Positions 25,560-34,273 of a stretch of 64,000 nucleotides of DNA are shown piece after piece. Position 1 is the first letter of the stretch. Each line of letters opens with the position of its first letter. Origin of the DNA: Oscillospiraceae bacterium. Lineage in GTDB: Bacteria; Bacillota; Clostridia; Oscillospirales; Ruminococcaceae. The stretch spans positions 124,001-188,000 of the forward strand of contig JAJQHJ010000004.1 in assembly GCA_021199795.1 (NCBI GenBank), given 5' to 3'. The position numbers and the translations under genes are program-made. Under the pieces are notes generated by a model, which made no database searches, was not told the origin of the DNA, and saw only the letters and a list, made by a program, of their open reading frames with translations.

Positions 25560-26297
25560 ATGAAAAAATTATTGGCATTGGTCTTAGCAGCACTTCTTAT
25601 GGTGAGTAGCCTGAGTCTGGCTGTTTTCGCAGATGAGGAAGAGCAGGCGAAGCTCTCCTGCACCTCAGGCGACGGCAAGGTCACCCTTTCGTGGGAGGAC
25701 ACCGACGACGAAAGCTACGACGTCTACTGGAAGCGTTACAGCTCGGACGAATGGAAGCTTGCCGGGACGGTCACCGGGCACAAGGTCAACATCATCGGAC
25801 TCCAGAACGGCATTACATACCAGTTCAAGGTCGAAATCGGCGGAGAATTCTCGGAGACGGTGTACGGTTTTCCGTTTGTAGACCCGTATCCGTATATCGC
25901 GAGCGTTCTCAGCGAAACCGATTTTGAACAGCCCTACTCCGCGGCTGAACTGGCTGAATCAGAGAAATCATACGTCGTCGAGACGAATTCTACTGAGGAA
26001 TGTTCCGTGGAAGAATGGGGCATCATGACAAACGAGAAAGACATCGAAGCTCTTCTCGAGATGTACTGCGCCCTCCCCGAACTCATCGAGCCAACTGATG
26101 AGGAGATTGCCAGGGATACTACCCGTGGAATCACCTTCTTCGTTGACGAAGTCAAGCACAGTCTCACAGTTGACTCGAATAACATTCTCAAATGGGACGG
26201 GGCAGACGGGTACTATAGGTTCACCGACGACGCCATCGACTACTTCACCACTCTCGGAAACTTCAACCGGGGATATAGTGTTGACACCGCAAACTGA
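25560..26297 (+). CDS. Secreted fibronectin type III-like protein
   Basis: A 245-residue exported protein. The signal peptide MKKLLALVLAALLMVSSLSL is followed by a cleavage-like site (AVFADEE). Residues about 30-100 form an FN3-like beta domain (GDGKVTLSWEDTDDESYDVY ... ITYQFKVEI). The C-terminal 140 residues are acidic and unrecognised. AAGGAGG precedes the start. It lies 39 bases upstream of a PBP2 gene, so a cell-surface or cell-wall role is plausible but unproven. Confidence 0.78.
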   Translation: MKKLLALVLAALLMVSSLSLAVFADEEEQAKLSCTSGDGKVTLSWEDTDDESYDVYWKRYSSDEWKLAGTVTGHKVNIIGLQNGITYQFKVEIGGEFSETVYGFPFVDPYPYIASVLSETDFEQPYSAAELAESEKSYVVETNSTEECSVEEWGIMTNEKDIEALLEMYCALPELIEPTDEEIARDTTRGITFFVDEVKHSLTVDSNNILKWDGADGYYRFTDDAIDYFTTLGNFNRGYSVDTAN

Positions 26298-26336
26298 TTG
26301 CAGCATTCCTGCTGCGTAACTCTGGGGAGGACTCCC

Positions 26337-28439
26337 ATGCTCAAACGTACTCTTGAAATTCTCCGCGTTGTTTTCACCATCGCATTGGTTGTGGTGGCTT
26401 GCGTTTATGCGGGGATCAAGCTCATGAAGATTCAGATTGTCGACGGCGAAATGTATCTTTCAATGTCAAAGTCGTCGACAACTGCCGAAAAGACTGTCTA
26501 TGCCGCACGCGGCGAGATTGTCGACCGTAACGGCGTCGCTCTTGTTGAAAACGAGGTCTCATATAGCATCATAATCGAGTACTCTTTCTTCCCGAGCGAC
26601 ACCGAAACCCAGAACGAGATTATTCTCAAGGTTGCAAAGCTTTTGCAGGAGGACGGGTTTGAGTGGATAGACGAGACTCCCATCACATTCGATGCGCCAT
26701 ATGAATGGCTTGATGACGCCACCGACTCGGAGATATCGAAGATCAAAGAAGAGCTCAGGCTCAACAGCTACGCCACGGCGGAAAACTGCATCGACAGGCT
26801 CATCGAGAACTACGAGATTTCGGATGACTATACCGAGGAAGAGAAGAGAATCATCGCAGGAATCCGCTATATGATGCTCATCGGCGACTTCTCCACCTCG
26901 ATCGACTACACCATAATCACAGGCGTCCCGATTGAAACGGTCTCTAAGATAAGGGAGCTCTCGGGCGAACTCGACGGAATTGACATAGCCGAGAGCTATG
27001 AGCGGGTCTACATCCAGGGAGACGTTGCCCCGCATATCGTCGGATATGTGGGACCTGTCTATGCCGAGGAGTATGAAGAGCTCAAGGAGGACGGCTACCT
27101 TATCAGCGACACCATCGGAAAAAGTGGCATAGAAAAAGCCATGGAGAGCATTCTCCGTGGCACAAACGGCACTAATCTTGTTACTGTTGACAGCGAGGGA
27201 ACGGTCACCGAATCGGTTTCCGAGGAGGTTGAGCCGGGCAACACAGTCATGCTCACGATAGATTCTGAGCTACAGCAGGCTTGCCAGGAGATTCTTGACA
27301 ACCACATAAGCTACCTGAGGGACGGAATCTTAACGAAAACGGATTCCTCCACCAAGCAGGAGCTCGACTTTTCCGACTGCGAAGCGGGAGCTATAGTTGT
27401 CCTGGATGTAAAGACGGGTGCTGTCCTCGCGGCAGCCACTTCTCCGTCGTATGATATAAATGATCTGCTCGAAGATTATTCTTCCGTCCTGAATGCCGAC
27501 GGCTCGCCTCTTTATAATCGTGCCTTTGACGGGCTCTACCGCCCGGGCTCGGTCATGAAAACGGTCACAGCAACTGCTGCACTCGCGGAGGGAATCATCG
27601 ACATAACCACAAAATACACCTGCTCCAAACGCTATAACTATCTCGACATCACCGTCAACTGCACCGGCTCGCACGGGTCTATCAACGTCGTCACCGCCAT
27701 CCAGAAGAGCTGCAACATTTTCTTCTATCAGGTGATTCAGGAGGTCGGGCTGGATTTGTTCTTAGAATATGAGTCAGCCTATGGCTTGGGAGAAGACCCC
27801 GGGCTTGAAATAAGTGCTTCCTCAGGATATCTTGCCAGCCCCGACACGTTCGCCGACCTTGGACTCAGCTGGACATCAGGGCAGCTTCTCCAGGCTGCAA
27901 TAGGGCAGTCGGAGGTCGCAGTAACCCCGCTGCAGATGGCTGTAATTGCGCTTACAATTGCGAACGGGGGAGTAAGATACAAGCCATATCTCGTCGACTC
28001 CATCTGGGACTACAACATGACCGAATGCCTTGAAGAAACCGAGCCGGAAATCGCATACGTAATAGATGCAGACTATGACGAGGTTTTCGCACCCATTATT
28101 GAGGGAATGATTCTAGCAGGAGAGAGCACCACCTCCGCAACCTACTATGCTTCTAACGAGGAGAACGCTTTCCTGGCGCAGTTCTCGACTGACGCTCTTC
28201 CCGACAAAGTAGCCATCAAGACAGGAACCCCTCAGGCGAGTAACACCGCCACCCAGAATTCAACAGTAATCGGCTTCTATCCCGCCAACGACCCGGAAAT
28301 AGCGTTCGCGGTGGTGATAGAAAACGGCGAATATGCAAAATACACCGCCCGCAAAATAATAGAAGCCTACTACGGCTGGACAACCGAAGAGGTTGAGCTG
28401 GAAAATGGGATGATGGAGAGCGTGATAATCACAGAATAA
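26337..28439 (+). CDS. Class B penicillin-binding protein (PBP2-like transpeptidase)
   Basis: A 700-residue membrane-anchored D,D-transpeptidase. One N-terminal transmembrane helix (VVFTIALVVVACVYAGI) is followed by the dimerisation domain (AARGEIVDRNGVALVENE). The transpeptidase motifs are SVMK with Ser405, SCN with Ser458 and KTGT with Lys628. It cross-links peptidoglycan during elongation, division or sporulation; which one cannot be told. The ATG at 26337 follows GGGGAGG. It ends in a perfect hairpin shared with the convergent gene. Confidence 0.92.
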   Translation: MLKRTLEILRVVFTIALVVVACVYAGIKLMKIQIVDGEMYLSMSKSSTTAEKTVYAARGEIVDRNGVALVENEVSYSIIIEYSFFPSDTETQNEIILKVAKLLQEDGFEWIDETPITFDAPYEWLDDATDSEISKIKEELRLNSYATAENCIDRLIENYEISDDYTEEEKRIIAGIRYMMLIGDFSTSIDYTIITGVPIETVSKIRELSGELDGIDIAESYERVYIQGDVAPHIVGYVGPVYAEEYEELKEDGYLISDTIGKSGIEKAMESILRGTNGTNLVTVDSEGTVTESVSEEVEPGNTVMLTIDSELQQACQEILDNHISYLRDGILTKTDSSTKQELDFSDCEAGAIVVLDVKTGAVLAAATSPSYDINDLLEDYSSVLNADGSPLYNRAFDGLYRPGSVMKTVTATAALAEGIIDITTKYTCSKRYNYLDITVNCTGSHGSINVVTAIQKSCNIFFYQVIQEVGLDLFLEYESAYGLGEDPGLEISASSGYLASPDTFADLGLSWTSGQLLQAAIGQSEVAVTPLQMAVIALTIANGGVRYKPYLVDSIWDYNMTECLEETEPEIAYVIDADYDEVFAPIIEGMILAGESTTSATYYASNEENAFLAQFSTDALPDKVAIKTGTPQASNTATQNSTVIGFYPANDPEIAFAVVIENGEYAKYTARKIIEAYYGWTTEEVELENGMMESVIITE

Positions 28440-28478
28440 AAGTTGAGGCTTGGTAAAACCAAGCCTCAACTTTTATTC
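28434..28478. terminator. Bidirectional terminator enclosing both stop codons
   Basis: A perfect 21-bp inverted repeat with a 3-base loop. Each arm begins GAATAAAAG, so both the PBP2 TAA (28437-28439) and the opposite gene's TAA (28475-28473) lie in the arms. Confidence 0.88.
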
Positions 28479-29018
28479 TTCTTCACTCCAAAAATCACAC
28501 CCGACCATATACCATCTTCCTCCGGTTTTCAGGACGAAGCATTCAAATTCGATGTCGCTTTCTGAAAGGGAGCCGGCGAAGTTAGCGTTGACGTAGACGC
28601 CATAGACATTGGTCGTGTTTAGGCTACTGCCATATATCTCTTCATAGCTCTCGACGAAGTAGTCGATATACTCGTCGTCGGGACGGGTGGCTTCTCCAAA
28701 AGTAAGGGTGACAGCGACATCCTCTCCGAATTCGTCGAAGACATCGTAATAGAGCTCATCCATGTACTGGTATTCGGAATACTCAAGGTCAGCTCTTTCA
28801 TCTTCATAGTCGGAGGCAATCTCCGTCAGCATGGTGCCGGTGTAGGAGGAGAAATCCCTGTCGCAGATGGCGGTGAAGTACTGGCTGATGACGTCCTGAT
28901 ACCCCGTCCCCGTTCCGAAAATCGAATCCCTGAACACAAACAGAAGCAGAAGCACTATCACAACAATAATCGCAATGAGGGCATAGACCTCTTTTTTTAT
29001 GGATTTTTTCTGTTCCAT
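28473..29018 (-). CDS. Membrane-anchored protein of unknown function
   Basis: A 181-residue protein that I do not recognise. It has a short basic N-terminus (MEQKKSIKKEV), one transmembrane helix (IAIIVVIVLLLLFVF) and a very acidic extracellular part rich in Asp, Glu and Tyr. The C-terminal VLKTGGRWYMVGCDFW resembles the end of NTF2-like lipoprotein domains. GAAAGGAG lies before the ATG. It converges on PBP2 and follows glyQS on the same strand, separated by a family R half-repeat. Confidence 0.7.
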   Translation of the reverse strand: MEQKKSIKKEVYALIAIIVVIVLLLLFVFRDSIFGTGTGYQDVISQYFTAICDRDFSSYTGTMLTEIASDYEDERADLEYSEYQYMDELYYDVFDEFGEDVAVTLTFGEATRPDDEYIDYFVESYEEIYGSSLNTTNVYGVYVNANFAGSLSESDIEFECFVLKTGGRWYMVGCDFWSEEE

Positions 29019-29040
29019 TATCTGCTCCTTTCTTGCTCAT

Positions 29041-29087
29041 GGCTCCCCTTGATAAGGGGAGCTGTCGCCGCAGGCGACTGAGAGGTT
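29041..29087. repeat. Dispersed palindromic repeat, family R, half copy 2
   Basis: A single half element: a GGCTCCCCTT/AAGGGGAGC hairpin, a GTCGCCGCAGGCGAC hairpin, then the terminal GACTGAGAGGTT. It begins six bases after the glyQS stop codon on the minus strand. Confidence 0.88.
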
Positions 29088-29092
29088 CTTCC

Positions 29093-30475
29093 TCAGAATA
29101 CAATCTTCTCCGAAATATAACTCTCAAGCTCACTGATCGGCATCCTTACCTGCTCCATTGTGTCTCTGTCTCTGACAGCTACGCAGCCATCGGTCTGGGA
29201 ATCGAAGTCGTAGGTTATGCACCAGGGAGTTCCGATTTCGTCTTCGCGGCGGTATCTCTTGCCGATTGAACCGGTTTCGTCGAAATCGATCATCAGCTTC
29301 TTTGAAAGCTCTGCATATACCTTGTCATAAGCCTCTTCCGAAAGCTTCTTTGAGAGCGGCAGAACAGTTGCCTTATAAGGAGCAACAACCGGGCTGAGGT
29401 GGAGAACTGTTCTCACATCGTTCTTCTCAGCGTCGATGACTTCCTCGTCGTAAGCCTCACACAGGAGTGCAAGAACAGTTCTGTCAAGACCATAGGTCGA
29501 TTCGATGATGTATGGGATGAACTTCTCGTTTGTCTCGGGATCGAGGTACTCAAGCTTGGTGCCGGAGTATTCCTGGTGACGGGTGAGGTCGTAGTCGGTT
29601 CTGTTATGGGTGCCGTTGATCTCGCCCCAGCCGAACGGGAAGAGGAACTCGATGTCGCAAGCTGCCTTGGCATAGTGCGCAAGCTTCTCATGGTCGTGGA
29701 ATCTCAAGTGGTCTGCCGGGATGCCGAGGTCTTCAAAGTACTGCTTGCCGAAAGCCTTGAAGTACTCATAAAGGTCGCCGTCTGTGCCCTCCTTGCAGAA
29801 AGTCTGGAATTCCATCTGCTCAAACTCGATGGTTCTGAAAGTGAAGTTACCGGGGGTGATCTCATTTCTGAAAGCCTTGCCAATCTGACCTATGGAGAAC
29901 GGGAGCTTTGCGCGCATGGTTCTCTGGACATTTAAGAAGTTGACATATTCGCCCTGGGCGTTTTCGGGACGAAGATAGATGATGTTCTTTGCGTCCTCGG
30001 TAACGCCTCTGTAGGTCTGGAACATGAGGTTGAATTCGCGGATGTCGGTGAAGTTGTGCTTGCCGCAGTGAGGGCAGGGGATATGGTGCTCCTTGATGTA
30101 GTCAAACATCTCCGACTTGGTCATTCCGTCGGCATGAGCTTCAGGGTCGAAGTCGTCGATGAGGTTATCAGCACGGAATCTCATCTTGCACTCCTTGCAG
30201 TCAAGAAGCGGGTCGGAGAAGCTGGCAACATGTCCGCTAGCCTCCCACACTCTCGGGTGCATAAGGATGTCCGCATCCACTTCATAGCTGTTTCTTCTCT
30301 CCTGGATGAATCTCTTGCGCCATGTGTCCTTGACATTGTTCTTCATTCTGGTTCCCAGAGGACCGTAGTCCCAGGTGTTAGCCAAGCCGCCATAAATATC
30401 GCTTCCCGCGAATATAAACCCTCTGCCCTTGCAGAGAGCAACAATTTTATCCATAGTCTTTTCAGTATTGTCCAT
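29093..30475 (-). CDS. glyQS: Glycyl-tRNA synthetase, single-chain type
   Basis: A 460-residue class II synthetase of the dimeric type found in Bacillus and eukaryotes. Diagnostic stretches are [40 protein letters not shown] (motif 2 region), [20 protein letters not shown] and [13 protein letters not shown] (motif 3). A zinc-binding element, CKECKMRF with CPHCG, is present. It charges tRNA-Gly. I find no T-box leader. GAAAGGGCAG precedes the ATG. Confidence 0.96.
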   Translation of the reverse strand: MDNTEKTMDKIVALCKGRGFIFAGSDIYGGLANTWDYGPLGTRMKNNVKDTWRKRFIQERRNSYEVDADILMHPRVWEASGHVASFSDPLLDCKECKMRFRADNLIDDFDPEAHADGMTKSEMFDYIKEHHIPCPHCGKHNFTDIREFNLMFQTYRGVTEDAKNIIYLRPENAQGEYVNFLNVQRTMRAKLPFSIGQIGKAFRNEITPGNFTFRTIEFEQMEFQTFCKEGTDGDLYEYFKAFGKQYFEDLGIPADHLRFHDHEKLAHYAKAACDIEFLFPFGWGEINGTHNRTDYDLTRHQEYSGTKLEYLDPETNEKFIPYIIESTYGLDRTVLALLCEAYDEEVIDAEKNDVRTVLHLSPVVAPYKATVLPLSKKLSEEAYDKVYAELSKKLMIDFDETGSIGKRYRREDEIGTPWCITYDFDSQTDGCVAVRDRDTMEQVRMPISELESYISEKIVF

Positions 30476-30516
30476 ATTAATCTGCCCTTTCGATGAGGTG
30501 ATATTTTTCAGAGACT

Positions 30517-30545
30517 ATTGTAGCGCATTTTATGGCGGTTGTCAA
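30517..30545 (-). promoter_or_regulatory. Promoter of glyQS
   Basis: TTGACA (30545-30540) and TACAAT (30522-30517), 17-base spacer, about 40 bases upstream of the start. Confidence 0.8.
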
Positions 30546-30550
30546 GGGTG

Positions 30551-30678
30551 AACCTCTCAGTCAGCTTCGCTGACAGCTCCCCTTATCAAGGGGAGCCAAT
30601 AGCAACCTCCCAAAGAACGCAAAAAGGCTCCCCTTCTTAAGGGGAGCTGGCTGTGCCGCAGGCGCAGACTGAGAGGTT
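30551..30678. repeat. Dispersed palindromic repeat, family R, copy 3
   Basis: A 128-bp full element with termini AACCTCTCAGTC and GACTGAGAGGTT. It overlaps the last 13 codons and the stop of the ROK-like regulator and ends six bases from the glyQS promoter. Confidence 0.9.
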
Positions 30679-31254
30679 CCTCACCACTTTCCCGCACCCG
30701 AACACATACATCCCATCCGGGTCTATGGGCATACCGGTGACCTGGGAGTAGGCGATTATACGGTCGGCGGGCTCGAAGATGACGGGAAGTGTTCCGAAAT
30801 GGGTTTTCGATATCCCGAGCTTCTCAAAATCGCTTCTTGTCATGCAGAAGCCGACTCCGAAGAGCTTGTTTTCGGAAATGCAGCAGTCCCTAAGAATCTC
30901 TTTACCGGCATCAAGGATATACTCCCCGGTTGCATCCCTGGGGAGCTCTATAATTCTGTGCGAAAGGGTGTCGCCCTTGATGGTGCAAAGCCCGACGCTC
31001 AGGATATTTTCATACAGCCCCGCCCCAAGAGCAAAGCCACAGGATATGTCGACGTCGAGAAGACGGTTTCTTCTGCCCTTGCCGGAGGTGTTCCTGTAGC
31101 CGCATTTCCTGAGGATTCCCTTGTCGATGAGGTCGACCGTTATCTCAGTTATCAAGGACGAGGAGACCGAAAGCCTCCTCGCCAGTTCAGAGCGGGACAT
31201 CGCACCCTCCGAGAGTATAAGTTCAATCAGTTTTGCCTGAGTATTAGGCTTCAT
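30637..31254 (-). CDS. Winged-helix regulator with short ROK-like domain, possibly truncated
   Basis: A 205-residue protein. Residues 1-60 form a winged helix (GAMSRSELARRLSVSSSLIT) as in ROK/NagC-type repressors. The remaining 140 residues resemble only the first half of a ROK sugar-kinase fold (GFALGAGLYENILSVGL). The usual ROK regulator is about 380 residues, and the zinc and sugar-binding region is absent. The last 13 residues are encoded by a family R repeat, so the native end may have been lost. It overlaps the histidine-kinase gene by 11 bases. Confidence 0.65.
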   Translation of the reverse strand: MKPNTQAKLIELILSEGAMSRSELARRLSVSSSLITEITVDLIDKGILRKCGYRNTSGKGRRNRLLDVDISCGFALGAGLYENILSVGLCTIKGDTLSHRIIELPRDATGEYILDAGKEILRDCCISENKLFGVGFCMTRSDFEKLGISKTHFGTLPVIFEPADRIIAYSQVTGMPIDPDGMYVFGCGKVVRNLSVCACGTASSP

Positions 31255-32818
31255 CTTTTGCTTCCTTTGGTGGCTTCTTCTGCTCCTTGGGCTTCTCCTC
31301 CGGCTTCTGTTCCGCCTTTTTGGGCAGTGCGCGCTTTATCTCAAACCAGAATGTTGAGCCCTTGCCAACCTCGCTCATGGCTCCGAATCTATAGCCGTGG
31401 AGCTCAAGGATTTCCTTTACAATGGAAAGTCCCAAGCCGGTTCCGATGACGTCACGCTTGGTGCGTTCACCTCTGTAGTAGCGGTCGAATACCTTTGAGA
31501 GCTTGTCCTTTTCGATTCCGACTCCGAAGTCCTGAACCTCGATTCTGACCGTTTCCTCCTGGTTTATCTGCCGGATGATAATCTTTTTCGAGTCGCCAGA
31601 GTAGTTGACGGCGTTGTTGATGAAGTTATACATAACCTGCCCGAGCTTCTGCGGGTCGCCCCAAAGGCTTACGTCCTCATCCTCCTCGAAAACGAAATCA
31701 TAGCCCTGCTTTTCGGAGAATATCTGGTATTTCGAGAGGATTTCGTCTAAGAATTCCTTTGACAAGAATTCGGTGCGGTTTATATTTGCGCTGCCGCTCT
31801 GAAGCTTTGAGAGCTCCATGAGGCTGGAAACGAGGAGCGAAAGCCGGTCGGTCTCCTCTATAATTACATTCAAGTGCTCCTCGCGCTTTTCGGGGTTGTC
31901 GCCGGACAAATCCCGAATCATTTCGGCATAAGCCTTGATCATCGTTAGAGGAGTCCTCAGGTCGTGGGAGACGTTCGCGATGAGGTCGTTTCTGAGCTCT
32001 TCCGTTTTCGACATTTCCGACGCCGCATAATTGAGCGTTTCCGCAAGCTCGTTTACCTCCGCATATGAGCCCTCCGGGAATCTTACAGAATAGTCCCCGG
32101 CAGCAAGCCTGTGCGCAAGAGACGTTATATTCGTGAACGGTCTTGACAGTCTCGACGAGAGCATGAGCGTTATAATCAGAGCTATAAAGAACGTGATGAG
32201 AGCTATGATTACAAACTGCTCCTTGATTATCTCAACGGTTGAGCTGATAGGCTCGAGGGACGCATTTATAAAAAGAAGATAGCCGCTTGAGCCAACTGCC
32301 GGCTTCTCAAGCACCTCGCCATAGACAAGCTCGGTAGTGCCGAATCTCTCGTTATTATTAGTGATTATAATCTTCTGGGTGTCGGAATTAAGGAGCTCGT
32401 TTTTATACTGGAACAAAAGGATATTTGTGCTCGCTGTGAGTACAGAAGAGCCCATATAGTCGCTCTGGGCGATGACATTTCCCGACCAGTCGGTGATTAT
32501 GATAGCCATGCCGTTCTCGTAGGCAAGCTCCTCGATAAGGTCATCAGACGAGTCGGGGTCTTCGGAATCGAAGCTTGCCGCAATCTGCGACGCAGAGGAG
32601 ATTATTTTGCGCTTCTTCGAGATTTCGTAATAGTCGGAGAGCGAAACCACCTGGAACAGCCAGATGAGTATAAGGATAACGGCTGTAAATACAGAGAAAT
32701 ACAGCCATATCGTTGACCGAAGAGTCGGTGCATTCTTATTCGGGTTTACAGACTTGGCAGCTTTGGTTGCCTTGGCGGAATCATTCGTCGCTTTCGTCTC
32801 TCTTGTTGATGTTGTCAA
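31244..32818 (-). CDS. Sensor histidine kinase
   Basis: A 524-residue membrane kinase. There are two transmembrane helices (IWLYFSVFTAVILILIWLF and VIIALITFFIALIITLML) flanking an extracellular sensor of about 130 residues. Then come HAMP, HisKA with NVSHDLRTPL (His285), and the HATPase N box (NFINNAVNYS) and G boxes (DFGVGIEKD, GTGLGLSIVKE). The tail is Lys-, Glu- and Pro-rich. No ATG is in frame near the start. The TTG at 32818 gives this length but its ribosome site is poor. The gene overlaps its response regulator by 38 bases. Confidence 0.93.
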   Translation of the reverse strand: MTTSTRETKATNDSAKATKAAKSVNPNKNAPTLRSTIWLYFSVFTAVILILIWLFQVVSLSDYYEISKKRKIISSASQIAASFDSEDPDSSDDLIEELAYENGMAIIITDWSGNVIAQSDYMGSSVLTASTNILLFQYKNELLNSDTQKIIITNNNERFGTTELVYGEVLEKPAVGSSGYLLFINASLEPISSTVEIIKEQFVIIALITFFIALIITLMLSSRLSRPFTNITSLAHRLAAGDYSVRFPEGSYAEVNELAETLNYAASEMSKTEELRNDLIANVSHDLRTPLTMIKAYAEMIRDLSGDNPEKREEHLNVIIEETDRLSLLVSSLMELSKLQSGSANINRTEFLSKEFLDEILSKYQIFSEKQGYDFVFEEDEDVSLWGDPQKLGQVMYNFINNAVNYSGDSKKIIIRQINQEETVRIEVQDFGVGIEKDKLSKVFDRYYRGERTKRDVIGTGLGLSIVKEILELHGYRFGAMSEVGKGSTFWFEIKRALPKKAEQKPEEKPKEQKKPPKEAKDEA

Positions 32819-33488
32819 ACTTGTATCCCATTCCTCTCAAGGTGACAATCAGGTCTCTGTATGGACCAAGGCTGTTTCTGAGCATCTTTATGTGGGTGTC
32901 GACCGTTCTGTCGTCGCCATAGAAATCATATCCCCAGACCTCTTCAAGAAGCTTCTCGCGGGACATTGCTATATTCATATTCTTTGCAAGATAGAAGAGG
33001 ATGTCATATTCTTTCGGGGTCATCTGAGCCTTTTTGCCGTCGATGATGACTTCACGTGCAGCAAAGTTGATTTCAAGACCCTTGTATTTCAGGATATCGA
33101 CCGAGTCGGGGCTCTTCCTGCGCTTTATAGCGACCTTGACTCTTGCCATAAGCTCTTTCGGAGAGAAAGGCTTCACAACATAGTCGTCGATTCCCACTTC
33201 AAAGCCGAAAAGCTTGTCATATTCCTCACCACGGGCGGAAAGCATGATGACGGGGGCGTTTGAATATTTCTTTATTTCCTTACATGCAGAATAGCCGTCG
33301 AGGCGGGGCATCATAATGTCCATGATAATGCAGTCGTAGCCCTTTTTGGCGTTCTTGACCTTTTCGATGGCTTCCATGCCATCAGCGGCTTCATCGACCT
33401 CGTAACCCTCAAACAGGGCGTATTCCTTGACGACCTCGCGAATTTTCTGTTCGTCGTCAACAATTAAGATTCTTGATACATCAGCCAT
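32781..33488 (-). CDS. Response regulator, OmpR/PhoB family
   Basis: A 235-residue regulator. The receiver has the acidic pair in VDDE, the phospho-acceptor Asp57 (IIMDIMMPRLDG) and VVKPFSPKEL. The C-terminus is a winged helix (MTPKEYDILFYLAKNMN, TVDTHIKMLRNSLG). The start at 33488 (MADVSRILIVDD) has GAAAGGACG upstream; an earlier in-frame codon at 33524 would cover that site. A TATAAT at 33543-33538 may be the promoter, with a weak -35. It pairs with the overlapping kinase. Confidence 0.95.
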   Translation of the reverse strand: MADVSRILIVDDEQKIREVVKEYALFEGYEVDEAADGMEAIEKVKNAKKGYDCIIMDIMMPRLDGYSACKEIKKYSNAPVIMLSARGEEYDKLFGFEVGIDDYVVKPFSPKELMARVKVAIKRRKSPDSVDILKYKGLEINFAAREVIIDGKKAQMTPKEYDILFYLAKNMNIAMSREKLLEEVWGYDFYGDDRTVDTHIKMLRNSLGPYRDLIVTLRGMGYKFDNINKRDESDE

Positions 33489-33618
33489 TTTAAAAAACGT
33501 CCTTTCAGGTTTTAGCAGACCCAATACGTCCGCTGCTATTATAATAGCTTATAAATGTGTCGAAAGTATGAAATTTTACGGATAGTTCAATGTTTTATAT
33601 ATCAAATCTAATCTCCTA

Positions 33619-33647
33619 TTGACAAGATTCAGAAATTCTGATATAAT
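33619..33647 (+). promoter_or_regulatory. Toxin-antitoxin promoter with operator in the spacer
   Basis: Consensus TTGACA (33619-33624) and TATAAT (33642-33647), 17-base spacer. The perfect palindrome TCAGAA-A-TTCTGA (33629-33641) fills the spacer, as expected for autorepression by the antitoxin or toxin-antitoxin complex. Confidence 0.85.
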
Positions 33648-33669
33648 TTCTTTAGAAAGAGGTGATATT

Positions 33670-33933
33670 ATGCCAACAATCAGATCTAGCACAGATCTCC
33701 GGAACCACTATAACGAAATCTCAACCTTATGCCATGAAACAATGGAGCCTGTCTTCATCACTAAGAATGGTCGTGGAGACATTGTCACCATGAGCATGGA
33801 ATCCTATGAACAGCTTACCGGTCGCTATGAACTCTACGGACTTATTCAGGAGGGTCTTGATGACATTGAGGCAGGGAGAACCCGCCCTGCGGGTGAAGTA
33901 ATGGATGAATTAATAAGGAAGTATAAAGTATGA
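33670..33933 (+). CDS. Antitoxin, Phd/YefM family
   Basis: An 87-residue Phd/YefM-type antitoxin. The N-terminal DNA-binding part is MPTIRSSTDLRNHYNEIS, with PVFITKNGRGDIVTMSMESY typical of the family. The C-terminal half would bind the toxin. AGAGGTGAT precedes the ATG at 33670. Its last base pairs overlap the toxin start (ATGA). Confidence 0.9.
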   Translation: MPTIRSSTDLRNHYNEISTLCHETMEPVFITKNGRGDIVTMSMESYEQLTGRYELYGLIQEGLDDIEAGRTRPAGEVMDELIRKYKV

Positions 33934-34256
33934 GATATAGCGTTCATGTGACGAAGAAAGCACAAACAGATATGGACAACACTGCCGAATATATAAGGAC
34001 AACACTTTCTAATCCTCAGGCAGCATATAATCTTGTTTTAAAAACAAGTCAGGTTTTGGACACTTTAGCTGCATTTCCCGAAAGCAACCGCATTGTTGAC
34101 GATGCTCTTCTCAGGTCGTGGGGAATTCGCTTTGCGATGGTAAATAATTACCTTGCTTTCTACGTTATAATCGATGACACGGTTCATATCGTAAGATTCC
34201 TCTACAGCCGCCGTAATTGGGCGTATATTTTGAAGCAGGGAATTGATTTGGAATAA
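33930..34256 (+). CDS. Toxin, RelE/ParE family
   Basis: A 108-residue toxin of the RelE/ParE superfamily, with KKAQTDMDNTAEYIRTTL and the closing VRFLYSRRNWAYIL. RelE members cut mRNA on the ribosome and ParE members poison gyrase; sequence alone does not decide. It overlaps its antitoxin by 4 bases. mtnN follows 17 bases later and may be co-transcribed. Confidence 0.9.
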   Translation: MRYSVHVTKKAQTDMDNTAEYIRTTLSNPQAAYNLVLKTSQVLDTLAAFPESNRIVDDALLRSWGIRFAMVNNYLAFYVIIDDTVHIVRFLYSRRNWAYILKQGIDLE

Positions 34257-34273
34257 ATGGAGGGTAATACAAA

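Noticed and set aside
29399-29935. Plus-strand frame of 178 codons
   Set aside because: It is antisense to glyQS, whose class II synthetase motifs are certain.
30476-30640. Possible T-box leader before glyQS
   Set aside because: The promoter lies about 40 bases from the start and no T-box sequence or specifier stem is visible; the nearby hairpins belong to a family R repeat.
33670-34256. Prophage or genomic island boundary at the toxin-antitoxin genes
   Set aside because: No integrase, attachment-site duplication or phage gene is present near either toxin-antitoxin locus.
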